DNA from: Anisus vortex
Taxonomy: Eukaryota; Mollusca; Gastropoda; Planorbidae
Length of the DNA: 64,000 nt
Assembly (NCBI GenBank): GCA_949126835.1
Contig: OX421502.1
Span: forward strand, 41,315,473 to 41,379,472
Reading direction: 5' to 3'
Below the pieces are notes generated by a model. That model was given only the letters and a program-made list of their open reading frames with translations. It had not been told where the DNA came from and made no database searches. The position numbers were made by a program, and so were the translations under genes. This document shows positions 21,836-32,804 of the stretch, one piece after another. Position 1 is the first letter of the stretch. Each line of letters opens with the position of its first letter.

Positions 21836-23913
21836 AACAAACCAACAGGCATACCCCGAATAGATGTCTGCAAAACTTCTGAACCGGGAAAGATAGAAGA
21901 ATTTTCAAAGGCCTTATCCGCAGCAATGGTCAAGAAGCCATCCTTATAGGCAACGAAACAGAGAAATGGGATAACATCAGAAAGACCATACACAGCACAG
22001 CATTGCAAGTGTTTGGAAAGAGGCGGACCAATACGTTTCAATAACAATTAACAATGACTGGTTTGAAGCAAACATTGACAAACTCACTCCAGCAATAGTA
22101 GAGCGGCGTGCTGCCCACTTAAGATACAAACACTCACCAATTATTTCAACACTAGATCTAGATGCATATAGACATGCCAAACAAAAGGTGCAAAGACCGG
22201 CAAGGCATAGTGCTAATGACTACTGGCCCCAACTATGCCATAACATGCAAACTTCCGCAGACACAGGTAACATCAAGGACATGTATGATGGCATCAAGAA
22301 AGCGCTGGGCCCACAAAGAAAGGTCACAGCACCAATTAAGTTTGCCACAGGTGAACTCATACATGACAAAACTAGACAAATGGAGCGATGGGTAGCGTAG
22401 GCTATTATGCTGACCTGTACTCTACATGAAACCCTGTTACTGCTGAAGCCATGGGCGCCATCGAGAGCCTCCCCACCATGTCATAATTGGACGAAATACA
22501 AATCTTATCAGAAATGACAAAAACAATTTACCACCTATCCTCTGGAAAGGCACCAGGAAACGATGGCAGCCCACCTGAAATAATAAAATGCGGTAGCAGT
22601 AGCAGCATCTTGTCACAACACCTAATTAATCGACCTATTATGTCAGTGTTGGGAAGAGGGAGCAGTACTCCAGGACATGAGAGATGCTAATATCATAACC
22701 TTGTACAAAAGCAAGGGGGACAGAAGCGACTGCAATAATTACAGGGGTTTATCACTCCTTATCATTGTGGGCAAAATCTTTGCACGCGTTATCCTGGTCA
22801 AGCTACAGAAGCTAGCAGACGGAATATACCCAGAATCGCTGTGCGGGTTTCGCTCAGAAAGGTCAACTATCGACATGATATTCTCAGTCAAACAGTTGCA
22901 GGAAAAGTGCAGAGAACAACAGAAAGCCCTTTTTATCGCGTTCATAGACATGACTAAGGCATTTGACCTTGTTAGTAGAGATGGACTATTCTCCATTCTG
23001 CCAAATATTGGTTGCCCACCCAAACTTCTGAACCTGATCCAGTCATTCCACGACAACATGAAGGGCACTGTACAATATGATGGCGAAGGAGTGAAACAAT
23101 GATGTGTCCTTGCCCCAACTCTCTTAGGGATCTTCTTCTCAACCTTGCTAAACAATGCCTTTAGAGAATTCAAGGAGGGGACTTACTTGCACACCCGGTC
23201 AGATGGAGGGCTTTTCAGATTGTCCAGGCTGAGGGCAAGGCGAAAAATTCGCAGAAGAACAGTCAAAGACTTGCTGTTTGCGGATGACGCCGCCTTTGCC
23301 ACACACACTAAGGAGGAGCTACAATCATTGATGTACCGCTTCTCCAAGACCTGTCAAGATTTTGGTCTAACAAGTAGTTTAAGAAAGACCAACGTGATGG
23401 TTCAAGAGACCCACCCAACATTTCATCAACGGTACCAAATTAGATGTTGTTGATCAGTTCACATACATCATCACCACCGATCTATCACTGGACACAGAAA
23501 TCAGCAAGAGAATTGGCAAAGCATCCGCGACTTTATCTAGGCTAACGCAAAGAGTATGGGACAACAAGATGCTGAATATTAATATAAAAATAGCTTTCTA
23601 TCATGCATGTGTGATCAGCACTCTCATGTACGCCAGCAAACCTTGGACCCAATACGCATCGCAAGAAAAGAGACTATTCTTTCCACATGCGCTGCCTCCT
23701 ACGCATACTTAGAAGGACCACATAACAAACACCGAGGTCTTGCAACGGGCTAACATGCCTAGCATTGTCACTCTCCTTCGTAGGCTACCCTTGACAAACT
23801 CCAACGGTCCAGCTTTCAAGTGCCAGAGATACGACAGAGCCTGTCTCATGGATAGGTCTCCACAGACACAGCCAATTTTGCAGGACTGGCCAAATCACAG
23901 GAGCGCAAATCTT

Positions 23914-23940
23914 ATACATTACAGACGCTCCTTCTATAAA
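23914..23940 (-). other. Short copy of the TACAGACGCTCC retroposon motif
   Basis: CTTATACATTACAGACGCTC CTTCTATAAA on the + strand, the inverse of the ATAAG-tailed block, is embedded near the 3' end of the LINE. Only about 30 bp are shared. Confidence 0.55.
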
Positions 23941-23989
23941 GAATCTAATCGTCTTTCGAGACTATGGAGCCAATGATGATACAAATAAC

Positions 23990-24392
23990 TACCATGTGTC
24001 AAATTAAAATAGTAGGCCTATTTGTAGATATACTTGCTAGACAAAGTCCAATACTAGATTTTAAATATAGCTTAATCTTAGTTAATGTAATGTTTATTAT
24101 ACTATCTTTCTTACTTATAGAGCCTACTGGCCACAATAACAAACACTTCCTTTACAAACAAACATCTGTAAACAGTTACCGAATGACCCAGGTTCTAGCC
24201 CTGCCGCTGACCAATCGGTGTCACACTGGAGGAGTTTTTGGCCTTGTGGACATAATAATCCTCTTTCTAGAAGGAACGTCTGTAAACATACATTAAGAAA
24301 ATCTATTGTCAAAAGTCTTCATTTTTAAAATATGCATTTTGATTTTCACCTGAAAAAGAAACGACACAAGCCAAAAGGTTTTAAAACAATTA
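23990..24392. other. Spacer between LINE and M6 3' end
   Basis: No gene is seen. A GACCCAGGTTCTAGCCC segment (24187-24203) resembles a polymerase III B box and may be a decayed tRNA-like repeat, related to 33990-34030. TAGAAGGAACGTCTGTAAAC (24269-24288) resembles the retroposon motif. Confidence 0.35.
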
Positions 24393-25052
24393 TTTATTTC
24401 AAATACATCAAGGACATACAATTTGGAAAGTAAAAAAAAAAAGTTTATTTAGCACACAACCTTGTTCCATAGAATACAAATTATGGATGTGAAAATATGT
24501 CTTGGTATAAAAAAGTAGAAAGGCTTGCACCAGTACAAAATAGTCAATCTGAATGTTAATAAAATGACATTTGGAATGTTGCAGGCTATCACATATGTTG
24601 CTCTATTAAAAGGACAACCATTTAATGGAAATAATCAATTTAAGTTCTAAATACAAATAAGGATGATCATTACAGATACAGATAAAAGAGCTGGTGCTGA
24701 TATTTTACAAGAATGATTACAACAGCTTTTGAGCAGTGGAAAAAACTATACACAAAGTTGGAGACATTAACAAAAATGTGAAAATAAAAAGGCAATGGAA
24801 GAAACAAATTCAAAGATTGTGGGATTTGCAAATCATCTTTGAAAATTGAAATGAATATTGAGATATTTACAAGAACTACAATACACATATATTATATTAC
24901 CATAAAAACAAACTGTAACATAGACACATACATTTATAATTTATCTTTGAGCTAGAAGATAGGTCAATGCAGAGTCACATGGTAGCAAATGCTAACAAAA
25001 TGATGGAATGTAATACCTTCTGTAGTAAGGATGGAAAAGGCATAGTTCAACC

Positions 25053-25255
25053 ATAGACTATAATATACATGGACTGCTAGCTTTAGTTTTTTTATGCTAT
25101 TATCTTCTTTTTTTGCAATTCCCAATTCTAAATAAAGTAATAGTAATAGTCATACAAGTTCCGTTTTATTAAATCGCATTTTTTTCAACTTTAAATGAAT
25201 ACTTGTAGGCCTATTAATCCTATTATCACTGACTATAATAAGATGGACCACCTGC
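25053..25255. mobile_element. Fragment of ATAGACTATAATATACAT MITE
   Basis: About 200 bp are nearly identical to the left half of the element at 43242-43648, from ATAGACTATAATATACATGG to AATAAGATGGACC. The right arm is missing. Confidence 0.8.
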
Positions 25256-25664
25256 TAAATTTCATAGATTTATCTAAAAGATATACACTTTCAATGGAAG
25301 TCCAATAGAAAACTACAACATAATTATTTTTTTCAATATATTTCAAAACCTGTAGATCTATTCAAGTTAAGAGTTTAATAAATATTTCATTAAAGAAAAA
25401 TTAATGTGTGTGTGTATCTGTTAATATTTCAACCAATAGCTTTAAAGAAATTATCAAAACACAACTATGGAGTGAAAAATGTTTGTTGTCTTTCAATATA
25501 AAAGTAAAAACTCATACAAAGCTTTGAAAGATTTAAATGACTGCTGATTGATACTTGAAAAAGATTATAAAATACTTAAGCAGTTAAACAGTAAAGCTGA
25601 TTACATAAACATGTTGCCACAAATTTCATGAAAATTATTCTGGAATGTTAACATTTAATTGCAG

Positions 25665-26050
25665 AATCTATATATATAAAATGAGAATGTTTGTCCCCAT
25701 AAGGATCCCCATTGGTCATTTGAAATCATGTGTGTTTGTGTCACTGACCTATTTAGGCCTAGACCTGTATACTGTCTAATAATTTTTCACATCGGATATG
25801 CGTCTTTTTTTCACATCGGATATGTGTCTTCGCTAGCTCAGTGGTAAACGTAGCGGACTACTTTGCGGGCGACCCGGGATCGATTCTCCAGTTAGACTAT
25901 ACCTTTTTTTTTGTTTGTTCGATTTTTTTTGGGGGTCTCACTTTTCATCCAATGTGAAGCTGGTTCTAGTTGAAAAGAACCAAGAATGGCAGTGACTCTA
26001 GGGTGTGCTTTGATACCTTAGGGCCTAATGGCAGAGGATTCCCCTTAGAA
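25665..26050 (+). mobile_element. tRNA-like repeat, possible SINE
   Basis: A perfect A box TAGCTCAGTGG (25834-25844) and a near-consensus B box GGATCGATTCT (25877-25887) have tRNA spacing, but no paired acceptor stem is visible, so it is not a functional tRNA gene. The 5' side begins TCTATATATATAAAATGAG, a start also seen in altered form near 31665, so the unit may be longer. Identity is uncertain. Confidence 0.5.
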
Positions 26051-26944
26051 AAATATTAATTTCTCCATCTCCCATCCTTGAAATATTTCAGACACACAAA
26101 GATAGTCTTGTGATTGTTAATTAATTCTCTAACCTAGTTTTTTTTTTATTTCCATCTGATTTAAAATTATTTTTAATTTTTGCATCAAACACTTTAAAAG
26201 TGGTGAATTCTTGGTTTGTCTAGAAAAAATTCAATTAACGATTTACATTGATTTGAGTCATATCAATATTTCATATCTTATATATTTTAGTTTAATATTT
26301 ACTCTATTATATCTTTATTTTCCTAACCGAGACACATATTTTATTTACATTTCATTGCCAATGGAAACTACACATGTCAGCAATGACTAAAAACTTCATT
26401 TGCCTTTTTTGCAACAGTGATCTTTTCCTTGAAAAATGTTATATGTCTAAAATTATATTATTGAGGTGGGAAGAAAGAAAAAATTTCAAAATAAAAATCT
26501 GTTTGGTAAAACATTAAGATTTGTTAGGGCTATTCACCTGGCTGATTATTTAAAATAAAAGAATTGAAATTCATATTAATTCTAATACATTCATAAGGAT
26601 TCCAGAAATATTAAATAAAGACATTTATAAAGTCAACAAAAATTGTTCCAATCCTACAATAAAATGTTGATAAAATACTTTGACCTGTACAGACCACTAG
26701 GTCAAACTAATATTTTATCATGATTTAAGTCAATTTCATTTTTTATAAGATGAAACTTATTTCAATGTACATATATATATTTGAATTTTTTCAAGGACTG
26801 TCCCTCAGTCATGAGAGACTTACCGGTACCGGTACTAATGAAACTTTAAGTGGATAGTTATTTATAATTCAAATTTTGTTTCTCAAGATTCTAGTTTTAT
26901 AAAATATCCTGGTTCACTGAATGAGAGTTAGCGGACATTAAAAG

Positions 26945-27100
26945 TCATGATTCACTAGCATCCCTGTAAGGAGGAGGATCTTTCTTCTCTGTAGAGTGCA
27001 GCTCTAACTCTTCCATTTCAACAGCATCTCTGTACTCAGTTAATTCTCTGGATATCTTGATGCGAGTGTAATTAGCTGCTAGTGTTATCAGAAAGTGAAC
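26945..27100 (-). CDS. M6: M6 terminal coding exon (end of TM4 and tail)
   Basis: The acceptor TATTTCTAG|GTT, phase 0, is followed by 51 codons: VHFLITLAANYTRIK, then an acidic cytoplasmic tail with two tyrosines and the end PPPYRDASES, then TGA. The LAANYTRIK segment is shared by M6 proteins. Confidence 0.92.
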   Translation of the reverse strand, partial: VHFLITLAANYTRIKISRELTEYRDAVEMEELELHSTEKKDPPPYRDASES

Positions 27101-30100
27101 CTAGAAATAAATAGTTGAAAGTAATGGAATTAAGAAGTAAACAAATTAAATTCAAATTTAAATCTTTACAATTTCTTATTGTCTCCAGTCACTGTCAAAT
27201 AAAACTAAAAAGTTTGTTTTACCATTCCAACAACAACAAGTACAGTAGCTCCAAAAGCTACACAGAACAATGGTCCAGCTTCAGTCACCTAATGGAGAAA
27301 AGAAAACTATTGGAGAACAATCCTTCATTTTTTATATTTTTGTTTTAATCAAAAGGGAAAAATTGTGATGAAAATGAAAAGATATAAACACTAAGAAAAA
27401 TAAAACACGAGAATAGATTTTATAGATTTTTTCTACCGCAGGTTTCTAAATTAAAAAAACAACATCAACACAGATCTGTAGTAACACCTTTACAACTTTT
27501 TTTTTCATGTTGCACTGAATGAAAATAAGTTTTTATGAACATGGCATTGAATGTAATCTATTTCTGTGTTTTTTTCCTTATTTTTAAAAACTTGAATGTT
27601 AAAAAATAAATGTGTTATTAAACATGTTTTCTAGAAAAAAAAAGATTATTTAATTAAAAATGCGATATTCTAATACATGAGGCTAGATAGTGTCCCATGG
27701 TGAAAAATGGGCCTGACAATAATTTGCCATGATTTAATATCATACTATTTAGTTAATACCATGAAATAAAAAGCGTTAAATATTATTAATAAAAAAAACA
27801 GTAAATAAAATGAATTTAAAAATACATATACATGTAGTTCAAAGCACTTCCATTAAACAAATTTTTCCATCACAAAAGAGGATGTAGCCTACTCTTCTAA
27901 AGTAAAGGCTAAATTGAAAATAGCTAATTCAAAAATTTAACAGAGACAATGCAAAAAATCAAACAAACATGATTTTCAAAACAAGAGGAACAACTCCATA
28001 GGAGGCTTTGTCTTATCAGGAGCATATGGAATGGAAGTCAACGTAGAAAAAAGCAAGCATAATGAACCAACAACAACTAGAAGAAGTAAAGAAATCTAAA
28101 TATCTAGGAGCCATCGTATCTGTAGACGGAAGCTGTGAGGCAGCCATTCGAGCCAGGATTGGGTCAGCAATGGCTAGACTAAACAGAACCTGGTCCAACA
28201 AAAGCATTAGTCTCACAACAAGCTCAGGCTTTACAGAGCTCTTGTGAAAACCATTGTTGTGTATGGATTTGAGTCCTGGACAATGAAAACAAATTGCAGG
28301 CATTCAAAAATATATGCATGAGAAAAATCCTTCAAATCTTTTACCTAGAACACAGGACCAATGAGTATGTCTGGGACAGAATATCCTCAATTGCGGGCTC
28401 TCAAGAAACCATTAGGGCAACAATCAAGAGGCGCAACCTGACATGGTTTGGTCAGGTGTAGCGACATAATAGCCTGCCAAAAAACATCAACCAAGGCACT
28501 GTAGAAGGTGGACGTCATAGAGGCCAACTTTGTAAATGCTGGTTTGACAATATAAAAGAGTGGACAAAGCTGCAATTGAGTGAACTATTGACAGCCGCTC
28601 AAGATAGGCAAAAGTGGAGAAAGATGACTGCTGAGGTGTCCATTTGCTCTCCCAAACGCTCTCTCAAGGTTCTGATAATGATGATGATAGACTTGTGTCA
28701 GTTAATCATTTTAATGATTTTAACAATAAAATTGTTGAAAGGTTGAAATTGAAGAGAACAAAATATGTATTTACCTTATTACAAAGAGTCCTGAGATTGG
28801 CATAGTCACAAACACTGTCCGAGTTTTTTTCTTCTCTATACACACCTGAACAAGTGTAGGACATATATAATATATTGTAGTAATCATGGCAGACTTCTTA
28901 GCTTTCTTAAAACTAAACATTATATCTAGTCTAGTTATATATGGTTTAAATATATTTTAAATAAACTACGACGGTATTTAAAGGTATTTAAAAACAAAAA
29001 ACTCTATATTTAAGGTATGATAAATGTAGATGAGCATAGTCATAGATGGTGAAAAAATGAAATGCTAGAACAATTAAAGAAAGCAAACATGACAGAAATA
29101 TCTTTCTTTAGACAGGGTTCGTACAGAAAATTTGCCTCAAAATTCCAGGAGTTTTCCAGGAGTATTCCAGACGTTTTTCAGGAGAAAATTTTTTGAAAAG
29201 CCAAGCTAAGCTCTTTAAAAAAAACAGACACCTCGCTACACAGCTTTTTTTTGTGTTTTACAACATTATGGGGACTTATATAGCCTACATTCCAAGTAAA
29301 AAATAAAAAGAACCATGGAGTGGCATCACTGGTGTCATCAACGTTTGCGGAAATAGAAAGCGGCAAAGAGGGTTAACACCAATAGGGCTTTCTGGAAAAG
29401 TGAAAGTACAATCTAAGAGCAGTGATTACGATTTTTTTTATTAATAATTAATATCCCTAAAAAAATAAGGAGTTTTTAGTATTTTCCCAGGACTAAATGC
29501 AGTTTTTCCAGGAGTTTTAAGGTCCTGGAACACAACTTTTTGTTTTCCAGGAGTTTCAAGGAGTTTCCAGGAGCTGTACGAAACCTGTTAGAACATGTAC
29601 ACTTTGTAGAATTATTGATGTTTAAAAAAAAGGTATTCCTATTGATGATCAGCTTACCAAATCTTGTGAGATTAAAACAATATTTAGAGGATTCAAGTTC
29701 TTCTGCTTTCTTGCCATATATTTCATATGAACAAATGGAATCAACTGAAGCATAAAGTGTCACAGCTACCATGCCTACAGACATTAAAGCAAGCCAGCCA
29801 AGGGTCAACAAATAGGAGATCAGCATAAACTGAAAATGGAAAGAAAAACTAGTGGTTAGATCATGTTTAGTTGTTTTTTTTTCTTCATATTCATCTTTTT
29901 TAATCTAAAAGGATAGAATTTAAACCAAAATCGAAATTAGCAGCATAAAAAATTAATCTTAAATTGCATTAGCATTTTCACGATAGGACATTGGCACAAT
30001 TTTGAGGTCCAAATAAAAATTATCAAAACATGGATGTTATTTTTTATTTAATATTATTTTATTCAGTTATTATTTAATAACACATTGATACACTACATAT

Positions 30101-31441
30101 AAACACCAGTATTAGCGCAAATGGTGAAATTGTTTCCTGGAAGCCAAAACATCAGACCTTTCACTAATTTGTATCAAATATAAAAAGGTCTCCATAGGCC
30201 GGATGAGAGGGCATCACAGGCTGTAGTTTGGAGACCCCTGGATTAAAGTGATGTTATGACAATCTACTTCCCTAACATGTTTTATGATTTAGTTAAACTA
30301 ATAGTTGGCACAGGGGTCTATAATTGGGCTACCAGCAACTGATTACTTTAATGTCTTTAAGTAGCCTGACATTCTTGTAACTTAGCCAAACAGGCATGTT
30401 AAAAAATATATTTTGTTAACTTTTTTTCTTAAGAATATTACTTATTTAACTTTCTATTGAACTAATAACTTACCAAAGCTGCTGTAATCCTGCCGCCCAT
30501 GATACATTTAGGACCTGAATATATATTGTTTCGTGTTGAACCAGTGGCAAGAAGTCCAAAAATAAACAAGATAATGGCAAATAGTCCCATTACGACACCA
30601 ATAACTACAAAAAGAACTTGAAGTACTTCTAGCCTGGAATTTACAAACAAATTAGAAGATAATAATGGAACCACGGATGAGCGTAGGACGCAATAATCTT
30701 CTTTATAGAAGGAGCGTCTGTAATGTATAAGATAATAATGGAACTAAACAATTATTTATCTATTCATGTTATTTACAATTTTGTTCTATTTATATTAATA
30801 ATATGACTTGCTTTTCTAAGGTTAGAGTATTGTCTTGTAACAGTATACTAGCAGATGATTTTGTTTGTATTCCTAACTGATTCAGGTAACCCACTGCACA
30901 CCAAATTGTCACCCATAAAGTCATATAATTTATTTGTCATTGCTTATGGAATAAGAAAAGTGTTGTTGTATTTTTTTATCTCTGTCCTAATGCAACATCT
31001 TTCTAAGTTAGCTTCTAATGATTTATGTATTAGATTTTATTACTACTTTGCTTTATAACTTTCTAGCCTGAAGTGTTAATAAATTATACAATTTGATAAT
31101 GGTGTTACACAGTGGTTGGTTTTAAATATTCACTTGCCTTTCAGATTTTTTAAAATGAGGCGTTCAAATATATTTTCGTAGATTGGGTCAGAGACAGAAG
31201 ATGCACATTCTAATATATCTTATCTACTTTTATATATCTATAGCTATATAAGATAATTAAAAGAAATAAATCAAAGATTACCAGTTCAAGTTGAATTTAA
31301 ACAAATTATTGAACACCCCAACAATTATAAGCTGCAAAGCCCGGAAAGAGGTTCCACAAAATACACATGTTCCAATTAGTACCATGAGGGCAGCCAGCAG
31401 AGAGGCAAATGGTGTGCGCCCCAGACATTGGAAAAATTTAC
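26945..31441 (-). CDS. M6: M6/proteolipid-family tetraspan membrane protein (six of about seven coding exons)
   Basis: Coding exons are 31441-31282, 30633-30474, 29829-29658, 28845-28775, 27288-27223 and 27100-26945, with consistent phases and good splice sites. Together they encode about 261 residues, the size of the PLP/DM20/M6 family. TM1 follows QCLGRTPFASLLAALMV; TM2 starts WLEVLQVLFVVIGVV; TM3 is FMLISYLLTLGWLALMSVG. A large extracellular loop has four cysteines (in SICSYE, KYCFNL, SVCDYA, TLCNK), and TM4 is GPLFCVAFGATVLVV with the family-typical LAANYTRIK after it. The acidic tail ends DPPPYRDASES. The family acts at the plasma membrane of neurons, glia or epithelia, linking surface to cytoskeleton (known for homologues). 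The first coding exon, expected to give only Met and one base of Gly, is not securely found. Introns hold a LINE fragment, a MITE and a retroposon. Confidence 0.88.
27223..27288 (-). CDS. M6: M6 exon coding most of TM4
   Basis: Exactly 22 codons in phase 0, beginning VTEAGPLFCVAFGATVLV and ending VVGM. The acceptor is CATTAG, the donor GGAATG|GTAAAA. Together with the next exon it makes the fourth membrane span. Confidence 0.93.
27301..28009. other. M6 intron, AT-rich
   Basis: Nothing recognised apart from poly-A/T runs. Confidence 0.35.
28010..28690 (+). mobile_element. LINE 3' fragment in M6 intron (antisense to gene)
   Basis: Broken + strand frames give EEVKKSKYLGAIVSVDG, ARIGSAMARLNRTWSNK, then GTVEGGRHRGQLCKCWF and FDNIKEWTKLQLSELL with QDRQKWRKMTAEVS, a typical LINE ORF2 C-terminus. 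It ends in a GATAATGATGATGAT tail. It is 5'-truncated, with stops and frameshifts. Confidence 0.85.
28775..28845 (-). CDS. M6: M6 exon, distal extracellular loop
   Basis: 71 bases plus one base from the previous exon give 24 codons: GVYREEKNSDSVCDYANL then RTLCNK. It supplies two of the loop cysteines. The acceptor is TTGTTCAG, the donor AATAAG|GTAAAT. Confidence 0.9.
29108..29592. mobile_element. CAGGGTTCGTAC MITE in M6 intron
   Basis: The ends CAGGGTTCGTACAG (29113) and CTGTACGAAACCTG (to 29587) are inverted repeats flanked by TTAGA on both sides (29108-29112, 29588-29592). Both subterminal regions repeat CCAGGAGTTTTCCAGGAGT-like words in opposite orientation. The element is 475 bp with no coding capacity. 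Its edge is about 70 bp from the TM3 exon. Confidence 0.82.
29658..29829 (-). CDS. M6: M6 exon, TM3 and proximal extracellular loop
   Basis: 172 bases: FMLISYLLTLGWLALMSVG, a span continuing to TLYASVDSIC, then a loop with GKKAEELESSKYCFNLTRF and one base of a split Gly. The NLT sequence is an N-glycosylation site on the extracellular side. The acceptor is CATTTTCAG, the donor TTTG|GTAAGC. Confidence 0.93.
29830..30473. other. M6 intron with hAT-like end
   Basis: 30195-30240 (GGCCGGATGAGAGGGCATCA ... AGTTTGGAGACCCCTG) looks like the right end of a hAT element (CAGGGGTCTCCAAACT inverted). No left end is found, so it is a remnant. Confidence 0.45.
30474..30633 (-). CDS. M6: M6 exon, TM2 and intracellular loop
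   Basis: The first base completes Trp (TG|G), then LEVLQVLFVVIGVV and the rest of TM2, followed by the cytoplasmic loop LLATGSTRNNIYSGP and GGRITAAL, matching the M6 pattern. The acceptor is AATTCCAG, the donor GCTTTG|GTAAGT. Confidence 0.93.
30669..30735 (+). mobile_element. ATAAG-tailed retroposon end in M6 intron
   Basis: CCACGGATGAGCGTAGGACG, then CAATAATCTTC, TTTATAGAAGGAGCGTCTG and TAATGTATAAGATAATAA, antisense to M6. It starts about 35 bp from the TM2 exon. Confidence 0.8.
30736..31281. other. M6 intron, AT-rich
   Basis: No element or exon recognised. Confidence 0.35.
31282..31441 (-). CDS. M6: M6 exon, TM1
   Basis: Begins in phase with one base missing (N|GT), then KFFQCLGRTPFASLLAALMV, a span ending FCGTSFRA, and LQLIIVGVFNNLFKFNLNW across the split Trp. 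The acceptor is TAACTATTCAG, the donor AACTG|GTAATC. A preceding phase-1 exon ending ATGG, as in vertebrate PLP1, would give MGKFFQCLG. Confidence 0.92.
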
Positions 31442-32450
31442 CTGAATAGTTAATAGATAATTCATATAAACATAAAAAAATAAAATAATTTCTAAGGTTA
31501 ATAACATACAAAAGTTATGTTAAAGTTTTCTCATTAAATGACCAACCATTATGTTTTTGAATATTTTGTATGTAGAAGTGTAGGCTCTAATGTCAAAATC
31601 AAAACTTAGAAGCAAGCTTACAATATTTGTATTAGTATTAGCAAGTCTTCCTCTTTTAAATATTCTATATATCTATTTATAAAAAGTAGGATGTGTGTGT
31701 CAATTCTGATTCCCATTGGTTAATTAAAAGACAAGTAACCTTAATGTCTTATATTCAGGGTTCATAGTCTTTTTGGAAAATCACAATACAGACATTTTCC
31801 AGAATTTTTTTTTTAAATATAGACTTTAGACTACGATGATAATTAATTATAAATACAAATTATTATTATTTTAAATAAAAGATTTAATGATGAATTCAAT
31901 TTAATGATGAACATAGATAATCTAATTCTATTACTTTCCAATCATTAGGATCATTAAGCCTACTAAAATGTTGTTATAAAAATAAAACCTCACAGCAGTG
32001 AGTTATATCTAGGTAGAGAGGGGTAAATAGTGTGTGTGTGGAGGGGGGGGGAGATTATAGTAGGTTACTTCTGAGCTTGTGCATATAATTTCTCCCTAAA
32101 CTATAAGCTTAATCTAATTTCTAAAAAACAATAATTGTAAAAAAAAAAGGTGTACTACTTGAACAGTTGAAGTCATGATTACCTAGCAATCAACAAAACG
32201 TTTCGGTTTCAAAATGTAATAATTGTAAATATTTAAACTAGTAATTAATTAGTCAAAGTCATTAAGTATAAGTGAATTGCTGTAAAAAAAAAGGTGTAGG
32301 CCAAAATCATTCAAAATCACCACCAAGTGTGACCAAGTCAGCGAGTCAGCCAAGTCAAGTGTGACTAAGACCAATGAGTTGAATGAGTCCAATGCCAATG
32401 CCCAATGCCAAGACAGAAAAGCAAAAGTCTCAAAGCCAAAGTAAATTTAG
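31442..32450. other. AT-rich stretch upstream of M6 exon TM1
   Basis: Probably M6 intron 1. 31665-31735 resembles the start of the repeat at 25665; 31757-31810 (CAGGGTTCATAGTC...) is an end fragment of the CAGGGTTC family. A GT-rich/G-run patch lies at 32025-32050. No exon is found. Confidence 0.4.
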
Positions 32451-32454
32451 GCTA

Positions 32455-32755
32455 GCGTTATCCGCACGGTTTTAGAAGTGCGGATAGCGCCGAGAAATAT
32501 CTGCACGGTTTTAGACGTGCGGATAACGCAGATCAATATCAGCACGTTTTTAGTTTTAGACGTGAGAAACAACCAGAAATGTGTGATGTATACTTAAATT
32601 CACTAAAAGTATGCATTTTTTGTAATTTAGTCTTTATTTCAGGAATAAAAAACTGATAATTAATTAAGGAGCGTTATCTGCCCAGTTTTGGCCGTGCGGT
32701 CGTGAGAATAACGCCAAACGTTATCCTCACGGTTGGCCTATCTATAATGCCGAGC
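32455..32755. repeat. Cluster of CCGCACGGTTTTAG hairpin motifs
   Basis: GTTATCCGCACGGTTTTAGA and CGTGCGGATAACGC occur as overlapping inverted and direct copies (32457-32545), and weaker ones at 32668-32755. The same words occur at 34094-34155, 36966-37030 and 40785-40806, so they are parts of a dispersed palindromic element. Confidence 0.65.
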
Positions 32756-32804
32756 GTTATCAACAGACCCAAATTTTCGAAACAAATTGTGAGAGTTAGG
32801 CTAT

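Larger units (their letters stand above)
20766..23985 (+). mobile_element. Degenerate LINE with endonuclease and reverse transcriptase
   Basis: The 5' part (20780-21195) shows an AP-endonuclease-type segment, NAYAP then LLGDFNARVGTDH (about 20915-20955). After an inserted L2-type LINE (21196-21835), ORF2 continues. The reverse transcriptase runs about 22487-23453 with LSSGKAPGNDG, MRDANIITLYKSKGDRSD, CGFRSERSTIDM, AFIDMTKAFDLV and the catalytic FADD (near 23277-23288). A TGA interrupts GVKQ*CVLAPTL at 23100, and there are frameshifts throughout. The end (23940-23985) has TCGTCTTTCGAGAC and ATGATGAT, typical of this family. It lies between EMC6 and M6 and is not functional. Confidence 0.88.
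24393..26944 (-). other. M6: Probable long 3' UTR of the M6 gene
   Basis: The sequence downstream of the M6 stop is AT-rich and non-coding. - strand AATAAA signals lie at 24449-24444 and 24398-24393, and other candidate signals occur closer to the stop, so the true length is unknown. It contains a fragment (25053-25255) of the palindromic element found whole at 43242-43648, and a tRNA-like/Helitron-like patch at 25665-26050. Confidence 0.4.

Noticed and set aside
25830..25898. Functional tRNA gene
   Set aside because: A and B boxes are present but no paired acceptor stem is seen. It is better explained as a tRNA-derived repeat.
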